Origin: Proteiniphilum sp. UBA5283
GTDB taxonomy: Bacteria > Bacteroidota > Bacteroidia > Bacteroidales > Dysgonomonadaceae
Direction of reading: 5' to 3'
DNA length: 60,592 nt
NCBI GenBank assembly: GCA_002408485.1
Contig: DHSP01000069.1
Coordinates: forward strand, 4,429-65,020
Below, in pieces: positions 8,184 through 17,027 of this stretch. Numbering within the stretch: the stretch's first letter is position 1; each line of letters starts with the position of its first letter. The position numbers were made by a program, and so were the translations under genes. Under the pieces are notes generated by a model that saw only the letters and a list, made by a program, of their open reading frames with translations, was not told the DNA's origin and ran no database searches.

Positions 8184-10640
8184 TTATTTTCTGTAGAGGA
8201 TATATGATTTACCCTTTTCGGTCTTCAGATCAACCGTATACACTTTTGGCAAAACCGGTTTATTCAGTTCCACCTCAGAGTGATTCTGTGGCTCGGGAAT
8301 AACCGGTGTATCATATAATCTGTTGGAATTTGCCCCGGATGCTTTTCTCAACCCTTTCCCTTTCAGTTCGCTGTTTGAACGGATACGGCAGTTGCCTCCA
8401 TTGTTCGAAGTGATTTTGACCTCACTGACCTCTCCCTCACTCCATTGGATGTCCAGTTCGAACCCACCCCGGGCGAGCAATCCTTTTATATATCCCTCCT
8501 GCCAATTATCGGGCAACGCCGGAAGCAGATAGATAAAGCCATCGTGGCTTTGCATCAACATTTCAGCAATACCTGCTGCACAACCGAAATTTCCATCAAT
8601 CTGAAAGGGTGGATGTGCATCGAAGAGATTGGGATAGGTTCCGCCCGGGCCTGAATTCTCTCTGACGAGCGTCAACTGATCGGTAATCAGCTGGTAAGCT
8701 TGTTCACCGTCGAGCAGACGTGCCCACAGGCATACCTTCCACCCCATCGACCAGCCGGTGGAGGGGCCTTTCCGGTGGATTAGCGAGGTACGTGCCGCAT
8801 CAAAGAGCCCGGGGGTATGGAAAGGTGAAATCTGATTGCCTGGAAACAACCCGTATAAATGGGATACATGCCTATGCGTATCGTTGGGATCGTCCCAGTC
8901 GTGCATCCACTCCTGCAACTGTCCCCATCTTCCTATTTGCATGGGCGCCAGCTCCGGCAGACGTTTTTTCAGATGCGTTGCGTACTCTTTGTCTATATCC
9001 AAGACAGAAGAAGCGGCGATTACCGTATTCCACAATTCAAACACCAGTTGATTGTCCATGGTAACTCCAGCCGCAGTGGTTGCCTTGCCTCCGCTTCCGG
9101 CATGTACATTTTCGGGAGAGTTGGAGGGAGCCACCACCAGCCAGCCATTTTCCGGTTCATGCACCATGATTTGATCAAAGAATAGCGCTGCCCCTTTTAA
9201 TATCGGATAGGCTTCGCGCAGGAAATCAAGATCGCCGGTGTAGAGAAAATGTTCCCATAGATGCCTGCACAACCAGGCTCCGCCGGACGGCCACATTCCC
9301 GAAGCAGCCCGGTCCACAGGACCTGTAATACGCCAGATATCGGTGTTATGATGCAGCACCCATCCATCAACACCATACATGATTTTCGCCGTCTCCCTGC
9401 CGGTTTCTGCAACCTCCTTTATCAACCTGAAGAGAGGTTCGTTCAGCTCCTGCAGGTTCGTCACCTCTGCCGGCCAGTAATTCATTTCGAGGTTGATGTT
9501 GGTAGTATATTTGCTGTCCCACGAAGGAAAGAGGGCATCGTTCCAGATACCCTGCAGGTTGGCAGGCTGTCCCCCCGGCTGAGAGCTTGAGATGAGCAGA
9601 TAACGTCCGAACAGGAAATAAGTGGCCACAAGATGTGAATCATTGGTTTCTTTAAACCGCTGAATGCGCAGGTCGGTAGGAACATCTGCATACATATCTT
9701 TACCCAGATACAGCGTTGTCCTATCCAAAAACTGCCGGTAGTGGGCCACGTGTGCCTCTTTCGATCTGTTGAAATTATTGGCTTTTGCTTTCTGTAAATA
9801 ATCCGAAGCAAGCTTCACCTCATCGCCGGAAATATCCTGATAGTTGATAAAATTTGTCGCGATGGAAACATAGACAATCACCTCATCCGCATTTTCGACG
9901 GAAATTACACCGTCTCTGAAGATCACCTTTCCACCGGTGGCTTCCACGGAAGCACGTCCCTGAAATCGTACCCTTCCCGACACTCTTTCGTGGGTAGAGG
10001 TCACCCCCGATAACGAAATATGATCCGCACCCGTGCCAATTTTCACGTCCCTGTGCGGAGAGGTCAGTTGCGCATTAAAAGTGATTGCATTTCTTTTATC
10101 AGCCGTCAACCGGATTTGCAACACCTGATCCGCGAAAGAGGTGATATACTCTCTTTTGAAGGTGATGCCGTCCACTTGATAGGCGACCAGTGCCTTTGCC
10201 GAATCCAGGTCCAGTTCTCTGTAATATCCGGCGTACTTTCCATGGCCCGGGAACGACAATCTCAGGTCGCCGAAGGGCTGATAGGGCATCCCCGAGTTTG
10301 TGTTTGACATCACCTTTTCGGTTGCCAGGTCCTGTGCTTCTTGATATTTACCGGCGAACACCAAATCGCGCACCTTGGGGATGTTTTCCAATGCTTCCGG
10401 ATTCGCATTGCTGTTCGGCCGCCCCGCCCAGATGGTCTCTTCGTTCAGTTGGATCTGGTCGATCGACGGATTACCATACACCATCGCCCCTATCCTGCCA
10501 TTCCCGAGAGGCAATGCCTCCGTCCAGGTGGAAGCCGGCTTCTCGTACCAAAGTTTGTGTACCTGCGCAACGCTTCCTGAAACATGAATCAGCAGGAAAA
10601 AAGTCAATAAACACGTTATAGGAATCTGGTTCTTCTTCAT
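8184..10640 (-). CDS. GH95 alpha-L-fucosidase / alpha-L-galactosidase
   Basis: A periplasmic exo-enzyme of 818 residues from the ATG at 10640 (MKKNQIPITC, signal peptide ending GSVAQ); an ATG at 10658 would add six residues. GH95 hallmarks are visible: the N-terminal WYEKPASTWTEALPLGNGR, TTNINLEMNYWPAE, PSNSPEN and HPPFQIDGN. Numbered from 10658, these supply N387, N389, E516 and D688, which correspond to the Asn pair, the Glu acid and the Asp known from Bifidobacterium AfcA. The residue two before N387 is Thr385, where fucosidases carry His as I recall, which would favour L-galactose as substrate. L-galactose occurs in RG-II side chain A, and BT1010 of the B. thetaiotaomicron locus is a GH95 with that activity. 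Fucosidase activity remains possible. Confidence 0.9.
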   Translation of the reverse strand: MKKNQIPITCLLTFFLLIHVSGSVAQVHKLWYEKPASTWTEALPLGNGRIGAMVYGNPSIDQIQLNEETIWAGRPNSNANPEALENIPKVRDLVFAGKYQEAQDLATEKVMSNTNSGMPYQPFGDLRLSFPGHGKYAGYYRELDLDSAKALVAYQVDGITFKREYITSFADQVLQIRLTADKRNAITFNAQLTSPHRDVKIGTGADHISLSGVTSTHERVSGRVRFQGRASVEATGGKVIFRDGVISVENADEVIVYVSIATNFINYQDISGDEVKLASDYLQKAKANNFNRSKEAHVAHYRQFLDRTTLYLGKDMYADVPTDLRIQRFKETNDSHLVATYFLFGRYLLISSSQPGGQPANLQGIWNDALFPSWDSKYTTNINLEMNYWPAEVTNLQELNEPLFRLIKEVAETGRETAKIMYGVDGWVLHHNTDIWRITGPVDRAASGMWPSGGAWLCRHLWEHFLYTGDLDFLREAYPILKGAALFFDQIMVHEPENGWLVVAPSNSPENVHAGSGGKATTAAGVTMDNQLVFELWNTVIAASSVLDIDKEYATHLKKRLPELAPMQIGRWGQLQEWMHDWDDPNDTHRHVSHLYGLFPGNQISPFHTPGLFDAARTSLIHRKGPSTGWSMGWKVCLWARLLDGEQAYQLITDQLTLVRENSGPGGTYPNLFDAHPPFQIDGNFGCAAGIAEMLMQSHDGFIYLLPALPDNWQEGYIKGLLARGGFELDIQWSEGEVSEVKITSNNGGNCRIRSNSELKGKGLRKASGANSNRLYDTPVIPEPQNHSEVELNKPVLPKVYTVDLKTEKGKSYILYRK

Positions 10641-10690
10641 CTTATCTGCTTCAAACAATTAATTTTATGTGAGACTACTTGTCGTCCCGT

Positions 10691-12661
10691 CTATTTCTTA
10701 TTCTTTTTCTTTTTCTTTTCCTCGTTCACCTTCTTGACAAAATCTTTGTACAATTGGCGCCAGTTTCTGCCGTTACCGATCAGATACTGCTCGCATTTTG
10801 TTTTATATATTTCGAAAATTGCCGAGATCTGATTCATGTTTTTATAATCGATGGCCTGTTCGCGCGCCTGCTTCAGATAGGATAAGATTGTGGCTTCTTC
10901 TTCGGGCGTTAAATCAGAAACGATCGCTTTATAACCCCGCATGGTAAAATCGACCTTTCCTACCGTGTATTTATCCAGCACTGCCTCTACTTGTTGCTCA
11001 CTGAGCACGCGGCGAAGTCCGCTCATCAGCTTCTCGTGAACTTCTCCGGGCATTGCGGAATCGGCAATCATCTCACGGTCGAGTTTGCTGAGTGGCTGGC
11101 CGGTCGTGGGATTGATCCCCTCGGGAACAGTGGTGAACGGATGGTTGTTATGCCAGTCCCTCACGGCTCTCAGGTGGTTATAAATCAGTGTATTCAGATG
11201 CGAGACATCCTCCTTGCGCTGTAGCCCGAGAGAGGCTACCCATCCGGCTGCTTTCTTCTCGATAGACAAATCGGACAATAAATCTGCATAGAGGCCTTTG
11301 TTAAAGTATTCCGATAATTGTTCAAAAGATCGAATGGCATGCTCGGGATACAATTCACCCTCTTTGCCAAATATTTTTAACTCATCCTCCGGTTCAATCC
11401 TGACATTGCTTTCATTCAGCATCGACCTGTCGAGAGAGAAGACAGCGGCAAAAAAATCGTAGACTGCCTTTCTCTTGTTGATTCCGAAATCATGTCCCTC
11501 TTCGGGGAAGTGCACATTTTGCACATTCTCTGCTGCATCATAAAATGCATATATGTTTTGCAGATAAGGATACTCCAGTGCAGGAACACTCGCTGTCCAG
11601 TCCTTCCCGTCCGAAACCACCAGCAGCGGCCGGGGAGCAAACATGGCAATCAGCTCTGCGTTGTTGGTTCCTCCGCAAGAGAGCGTAACCGGCATGCCGC
11701 TTTCGCAGGGACATCCTCCGTCGAAATGGGAAGCCAGCATCACCACCGGAGCCACCGCTTTATAGCGCTCATCGAGGACCGACAGTAAAATGGCCTGAGA
11801 CCCTCCGCCCGATCCGCCCGTAGCCCCTACTCTCTCTCTGTCCACATCTTCTCTTGTGAGCATATAATCAAGAATGGTGATGCCGTTCATTGCCTGAATT
11901 ATATGTGCCGCGCTTGAGCGATGCGATGCATTGCCGACCTGCTGGGCAGATTCGCCCCATCCAAACAGGTCGTAGCTCACCGTAATGGCTCCCATTCTCG
12001 CAAGTGTGCCCATCCTGAGTTGCTGATCCTCGCGGTAACGACCATCTGCAAAATGTCCGTTGGGGGAGATGATCAATGCGTGTTTCCCTTTGGAGAGAGG
12101 GGCATAGATGGAGCCTGCCACATAAAGACCCGGCAATGTTTCAAGAGCAAAATTTTGTACCGAATAACCATCGAATTTCCTTGTTTTCGATAAAATAGGT
12201 TTTGAATGTACCCTTTTGGCAAGCAGCGGGTCTATACCGAGATTATCCCTGACTTCACGCTGCAGACACTTTTTTCGTTGTTCCCAACGTTCTTTATCGG
12301 GGTAGAGTGATGACAGGTAGGCAAGCATTTTTTCACCATCCTCCGGCGTCCTGCGTGCATATTCATAACTCTTCAGCTTATAATGCCGGTCGCCCTGTTT
12401 TATAAACTTATAATCGAAAGGTGCCAGCACATTCGTCAGAGATTCTTCCACCGAATAGGGACGTATTCTGAAGTCGGCGTAAGGAAGTACCAATCCGGCA
12501 GTATCAATATCATAGGAAACAGAGACATCAAACCTGACTGAGATATCCTTCAACACATCACTCAACGGTCTTTCGAACCTGTTCTCGTATACCTGTTGTG
12601 CGTGACAGACCGTTATGGTTGCGACCAACAGCAACAATCCTATACCTGCATTTTTTTTCAT
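10691..12661 (-). CDS. STN domain - CE19-like pectin methylesterase - DUF3826 fusion
   Basis: A secreted protein of 656 residues with three parts. After a signal peptide ending CHAQ, residues about 25-98 form an STN-like domain (FERPLSDVLKDISVRF, then a second beta-alpha-beta half) as found at the start of TonB receptors and the end of FecR proteins. Residues about 105-410 are an alpha/beta hydrolase with nucleophile GGSGGG (S284), DGKD (D351 or D354) and EEGHDF (H390). Residues about 455-645 match DUF3826 and end in a lysine-rich tail. The esterase resembles the CE19 family founded on BT1017, a pectin methylesterase essential for RG-II use. Its place next to GH28 is the same as in that locus, as I recall. 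It starts 2 bases after the GH28 stop. Acetylesterase activity is an alternative. Confidence 0.75.
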   Translation of the reverse strand: MKKNAGIGLLLLVATITVCHAQQVYENRFERPLSDVLKDISVRFDVSVSYDIDTAGLVLPYADFRIRPYSVEESLTNVLAPFDYKFIKQGDRHYKLKSYEYARRTPEDGEKMLAYLSSLYPDKERWEQRKKCLQREVRDNLGIDPLLAKRVHSKPILSKTRKFDGYSVQNFALETLPGLYVAGSIYAPLSKGKHALIISPNGHFADGRYREDQQLRMGTLARMGAITVSYDLFGWGESAQQVGNASHRSSAAHIIQAMNGITILDYMLTREDVDRERVGATGGSGGGSQAILLSVLDERYKAVAPVVMLASHFDGGCPCESGMPVTLSCGGTNNAELIAMFAPRPLLVVSDGKDWTASVPALEYPYLQNIYAFYDAAENVQNVHFPEEGHDFGINKRKAVYDFFAAVFSLDRSMLNESNVRIEPEDELKIFGKEGELYPEHAIRSFEQLSEYFNKGLYADLLSDLSIEKKAAGWVASLGLQRKEDVSHLNTLIYNHLRAVRDWHNNHPFTTVPEGINPTTGQPLSKLDREMIADSAMPGEVHEKLMSGLRRVLSEQQVEAVLDKYTVGKVDFTMRGYKAIVSDLTPEEEATILSYLKQAREQAIDYKNMNQISAIFEIYKTKCEQYLIGNGRNWRQLYKDFVKKVNEEKKKKKNKK

Positions 12662-12663
12662 CG

Positions 12664-14247
12664 TTATTCAATTATCGGTTTGGACTTATCATTGCCCTCG
12701 ACATCTACGACAGTGTCGATTCGGCCAAAATAGTTGTTTTTAAGCACGATACCCTCATTTTTACCATCCAGCTGTATGAACGACCTGTTGCCGGGCATGG
12801 GGAAGCAGCCCTGGATAAAAAGATCTTTTGAATTCTTGACGTGCATAAATGGCTTCTCCACATCCGGTGTTCCTGTCCACACATTGTGCATGGTTATATT
12901 TTCTGAGTTCAGCACCTCAAAGGGGGATGAGCTGTCGATCCGCACATCCCTCATGAGAATATTTTTTGCATAATCGATTCTTGCTCCCTCCTTAGACTGA
13001 ATATTAATGTTGCTCAATGATACGTCCGACACCGCCATCTCTTCCAGGCCGACGATCTCGATGGCCCGGTTTACATCCGTACCGGTAAGTCCCGAGATAT
13101 GAATATTTCGGAATACCGGCGTTCTCTCCGAAACAGGCTCGGGATCCATATTGCTATATTTCAGGTTCATGATGACTGCCTCTTTTTGTATATTTTTCAT
13201 CACGATGTTGCTTACCCTGATCTCCTCCACAATGCCTCCCCTGCCACGGGTGGATTTTAGCCGGATACCCCTGTCGGTTCCGTCGAACACGCAATTGGAG
13301 ATCGTCACCTTTCTCACATCGCCGCTCACTTCACTGCCGATGACCACTCCACCGTGTCCCGACAGCATGGTGCAGTTTGTGATGGTGATGTTTTCGCAGG
13401 GAACAGCCAGGTTGCGAGCCTGCTCGTCGCGGCCCGACTTCAGCGTGATACAATCATCTCCCACCGTAATATGACAGTCGGAGATATGCACATTCTTGCA
13501 CGAGGAGGGATTGATGCCGTCGGTATTGGGAGAATCGGGGTTATTGATGGTGACACCGGTGATGGTGATATTCTCACAAAATTCCGGGTTGAGGGTCCAG
13601 AAGGGCGAATTGATAACATGGACACCCTCTATCCGGATATTTTTGCACCGGAGGGTTTGAAACAACGGAGGCCGAAAAAAGCGTCGGTCCAATGTGCCGG
13701 TATAGTCTGAATTCGTGAGCCTGTAAAGTTCTTCCACATTGTTGGCACTCTTCCACATAAACTGATATTTATTCAAATCTCTCACGCCATTATTCCGAAT
13801 GTCAACAATTACACGATAAAACTCATCCCACCATTTTTTGCCCTGCCCATCGATGGTCCCTCTTCCCTTGATGGTGATATTTTCCTCTTCAACCGCATAA
13901 AAAAGAGGGGAGAAGCTCTTCATCAGGACTCCCTCGTAGCGCATCTCTACAAAAGGGAGGTAATCGTCAAAATTATCAGAAAAAAGCAAGGTCGCTCCCG
14001 ACTCAAGTTCTATGGTGATGTTACTTTTCAGTTTGACAGCACCGGTGAGGTATGTTCCTGCCGGAAAATAAAGTGTTCCGCCACCTTCATCCGACAAATC
14101 GGCAATGGTTCTGTTTATCAGCTCCGTGTTAATGACATTGCCGCTGTCGTCGGCACCCAGCAGTTTCATATTCACTGTTTTGGCATTCAACTGAGACGAA
14201 AACAGAAAGCTTATCAGAATAAATAATGGTAGAGATCCTCTTTTCAT
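12664..14247 (-). CDS. GH28 polygalacturonase-family hydrolase
   Basis: A parallel beta-helix glycosidase of 527 residues that cleaves alpha-galacturonosyl linkages. It has a signal peptide (FSSQLNA) and the four GH28 motifs: NTDG at 241-244, DD at 264-265 within TVGDDCITLKS, GHGG at 297-300, and RLK at 329-331 where the family usually has RIK. The repeated CKNI, CENITIT and CKNVHIS segments are the rungs of the helix. Position between the CE19-like esterase (2 bases) and GH78 matches BT1018 of the RG-II locus. In that setting it would remove backbone galacturonic acid after demethylation. Exo- versus endo-action and rhamnogalacturonan versus homogalacturonan cannot be read from the sequence. 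Confidence 0.92.
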   Translation of the reverse strand: MKRGSLPLFILISFLFSSQLNAKTVNMKLLGADDSGNVINTELINRTIADLSDEGGGTLYFPAGTYLTGAVKLKSNITIELESGATLLFSDNFDDYLPFVEMRYEGVLMKSFSPLFYAVEEENITIKGRGTIDGQGKKWWDEFYRVIVDIRNNGVRDLNKYQFMWKSANNVEELYRLTNSDYTGTLDRRFFRPPLFQTLRCKNIRIEGVHVINSPFWTLNPEFCENITITGVTINNPDSPNTDGINPSSCKNVHISDCHITVGDDCITLKSGRDEQARNLAVPCENITITNCTMLSGHGGVVIGSEVSGDVRKVTISNCVFDGTDRGIRLKSTRGRGGIVEEIRVSNIVMKNIQKEAVIMNLKYSNMDPEPVSERTPVFRNIHISGLTGTDVNRAIEIVGLEEMAVSDVSLSNINIQSKEGARIDYAKNILMRDVRIDSSSPFEVLNSENITMHNVWTGTPDVEKPFMHVKNSKDLFIQGCFPMPGNRSFIQLDGKNEGIVLKNNYFGRIDTVVDVEGNDKSKPIIE

Positions 14248-14315
14248 GCTACTATATTATTATGGATGTTAGTACGAATATACTGAATTAATGGCGACTC
14301 GACGATATGTCCGGA

Positions 14316-17021
14316 TTATAATTTCCGGGTAAAAGTATGTTTCCCGCTTCCCACCACGTGCGTTTCTTTACCGGGGAGGACAATGCTTGCCTCTGTATTT
14401 ACGGGAATCTGAACATGCAGGGTAAACAGACCATTCTCGACTTTCCAGTCCACCGCAATTTTCCCATAGATTGTTTTTGTTGAGGCCGAAACGTGCGTGA
14501 GGTCACCCACCACCTGGGGTACGATCCGAAACTTTTTGTATCCGGGACTATCCATATCGGGCTGTATTCCTGCCAGCCAGGAAAAGAACCATTCATCGAT
14601 CTGTCCCATCATAAAATGGTTCCAGGATGTTCCCTCCCGTGGATCCCACTGTTCGGTGAGGGTGGTCGCTCCAAATTTCACCTGAAATCCATAACCCGGA
14701 ACTTCCTCGTGATTGTGCATCCTGTACATCAGCTCGTTCATGTTATTTCCAGCCAATGTCTGAAAGAGATACCGGTTCCCCACATCTCCGGTGGTTAACC
14801 GGTTTCCATGCTTTTGAATATCTTTTACCAGATTGGCGAGCACCTGCTCCCTTTTCTCCTCGTCCACCATTTCAAAAAAGAGAGGGATCGCGTTGGAAGC
14901 CTGACTCCCTGAACCATACTGAAAGGTTTTCTCATCCAGAAACTGGTTATTAAAAGCAGCTTTTACCCGGCAGGCAAGCTGATGATAGGTGATCTCATCC
15001 GCTTTCTCCCCAATCATGGCGGCTGCCTTGCTGAGCAGTGTGAGATCCTGGTAGTAGTGCGCCGTAGCCACCAGCGGCACAGGGGTATTCTTTGAGAATC
15101 CGGCCCGTTCACCGTGATAATCATACCAGTCGCCCAGTCCATGTGAAACAATGTGATCTGTGGACGTGGTGGAAAGGTAATCCACATACCCCTTCATTAC
15201 GTCATAATACTCCTTAATCAGCGAATTGTCCCCATAATAGAGATAATACATCCAGGGTATAAACACCGAAGAGCTTCCCCACTCCGGCGAATCCCGGAAA
15301 GCACCGTCAAACTCCACGTACTCGGGCGCAATGCTGGGCACCAGTCCGTTCGGAAGCTGTGCGTCCCTGATATCCTGCATCACTTTAGGGATAAACGTTC
15401 GCAGGTCGTAGTTGTAATAGAGCCCCGGCCCGTTCAGATGCACCTGTTCCAGCCAGCCCAGCTTTTCTCGGTGGGGGCAATCGGTAAACAGGGCCTGCAT
15501 ATTGCTCCTTACCGCATTGCCAATAATTCTGTGGGCATTGTTAAAGATGTTGTTTGAGCTTTCGAACGTTGATATTTTTTCGGCTGAATTGTAAATAAAG
15601 CAGGCGTTAATTTTTTTGATCTCCGGCAAGATGACATTGCTGCGATTGTCGCTGGCAAACAAATCTGCCTGAATATAGCGGAATCCGTAATAGGAGAATC
15701 GAGGATGCCAATACTCATCTCCCTCTCCCTTCAGGATGTATTGATAATAATGCTTGCTTCCGGTCTGTTTTTGGCTGACAGTTCCGTCTTCGTTCAAAGA
15801 TTCTCCCACGGTCAGCCGGATGGTATCTCCCTTTTGTCCGTCGACCACGATCTCCGGGAAGCCGGCAAGGTTCTGTCCCATATCCAGAATAAAGCGACTA
15901 TCGGACAGTCTATTGATCTCTTTTGGAGCATAGCGTTCCATGATTTTCACCGGGGCTGCCTGCTGTGCTCTCAGCTTCCCCCGGGGTGCCTCCTGAATTA
16001 CAACCGGCTGCCATTCGCTGTCGTCGAAACCAACTCTGTTCCAGCCCGGCTGTTCCAGCGTGGCATCGTAATCCTCTCCCCCGTATATGCAATTGAAGGT
16101 GACGGGACTATAGCTAAACTTCCAGCTTTCGCCGGACTGCACCTCCTGGACAGTACCGTCGGCGTAGGTAATTCTCATTTTAAAAAACAGCGTAGGAGGT
16201 CCGAAGCTGACAAGCAATTTGCGGTACCTTCCCCCCTGTACGTTGTAAAATCCGTTTCCCAACAGGACGCCAATTGCATTTGCGCCGGTTGTCAGGTGTG
16301 CTGTTACATCATAGGCATTATAATAGACCGTTTTGTCGTAATCACTTAACAAAGGAGCAAATTCACTCTCCCCTACCTTTTCCCCGTTCAACGAAAGCTC
16401 ATACTGACCAAGTCCGCTCACATAGGCCACAGCCTCTTGAATAGCCTTCTCCGATGTAAAGGTATGGCGCAGATAGATACTCTTGTGGGAGAGCGGATTC
16501 ACCTGCTCCCACATCATCTTGTTCTCGGGTCTTTTCAACACGGTAGAGTGAAATTTTCTACCCCTGGGAAGTTTCGCATCCTCTCGCGAGATTGAGCCGA
16601 TCCACGCTGCATTGAGAAACACCGCCGAGGGGGCCATCCGGAAGTAGCTGCTTTCGCTCCATGCCGAGGGAAGATCCTTTTCATTCCACACCCTCACTCT
16701 CCAGCGATATTTTTTCAGCGGTTGCGGAAGTCTCTCGCCACTGTAACGTATATAATGACTCTGTGCGGAACCAATTTTTCCAGTAGCCCAAAACAGGATC
16801 TCCGGTCCTTCGGAAACATCGTATATTTCCATCTCGTATGCGGTCTGACGTGTGCCGTTGTCCTCGGAGATGATCTGCCATCCGAACTCGGGATATGCGG
16901 AGGTCACCATGAGGGGAGATTCCATCTGATCACAGGTAAGATGAACCGGTTCAAAAGCCCTGATCTGCACGAAACAGAGAAAGAGCATGCTGAGTGATAC
17001 CAGCGAAAATTTTCCTTTCAT
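14316..17021 (-). CDS. GH78 alpha-L-rhamnosidase
   Basis: A secreted rhamnosidase of 901 residues, with a signal peptide (LFLCFVQIRA), N-terminal beta-sandwich domains, the GYYxNxYDVT-like lectin segment near 230-245, FILDMGQNLAGF at 378-388, and an (alpha/alpha)6 catalytic domain. The acid motif reads DCPHREKLGWLEQ from D514, so D514 and E519 are kept but the third position is Glu525 in place of Asp. The second catalytic region, FGATTLTEQWDP, carries E790. This places it in a different GH78 clade from the other rhamnosidase in the locus. It follows GH143-GH142 after 6 bases, equivalent to BT1019. The likely role is release of terminal rhamnose from an RG-II side chain. Confidence 0.92.
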   Translation of the reverse strand: MKGKFSLVSLSMLFLCFVQIRAFEPVHLTCDQMESPLMVTSAYPEFGWQIISEDNGTRQTAYEMEIYDVSEGPEILFWATGKIGSAQSHYIRYSGERLPQPLKKYRWRVRVWNEKDLPSAWSESSYFRMAPSAVFLNAAWIGSISREDAKLPRGRKFHSTVLKRPENKMMWEQVNPLSHKSIYLRHTFTSEKAIQEAVAYVSGLGQYELSLNGEKVGESEFAPLLSDYDKTVYYNAYDVTAHLTTGANAIGVLLGNGFYNVQGGRYRKLLVSFGPPTLFFKMRITYADGTVQEVQSGESWKFSYSPVTFNCIYGGEDYDATLEQPGWNRVGFDDSEWQPVVIQEAPRGKLRAQQAAPVKIMERYAPKEINRLSDSRFILDMGQNLAGFPEIVVDGQKGDTIRLTVGESLNEDGTVSQKQTGSKHYYQYILKGEGDEYWHPRFSYYGFRYIQADLFASDNRSNVILPEIKKINACFIYNSAEKISTFESSNNIFNNAHRIIGNAVRSNMQALFTDCPHREKLGWLEQVHLNGPGLYYNYDLRTFIPKVMQDIRDAQLPNGLVPSIAPEYVEFDGAFRDSPEWGSSSVFIPWMYYLYYGDNSLIKEYYDVMKGYVDYLSTTSTDHIVSHGLGDWYDYHGERAGFSKNTPVPLVATAHYYQDLTLLSKAAAMIGEKADEITYHQLACRVKAAFNNQFLDEKTFQYGSGSQASNAIPLFFEMVDEEKREQVLANLVKDIQKHGNRLTTGDVGNRYLFQTLAGNNMNELMYRMHNHEEVPGYGFQVKFGATTLTEQWDPREGTSWNHFMMGQIDEWFFSWLAGIQPDMDSPGYKKFRIVPQVVGDLTHVSASTKTIYGKIAVDWKVENGLFTLHVQIPVNTEASIVLPGKETHVVGSGKHTFTRKL

Positions 17022-17027
17022 GATATT

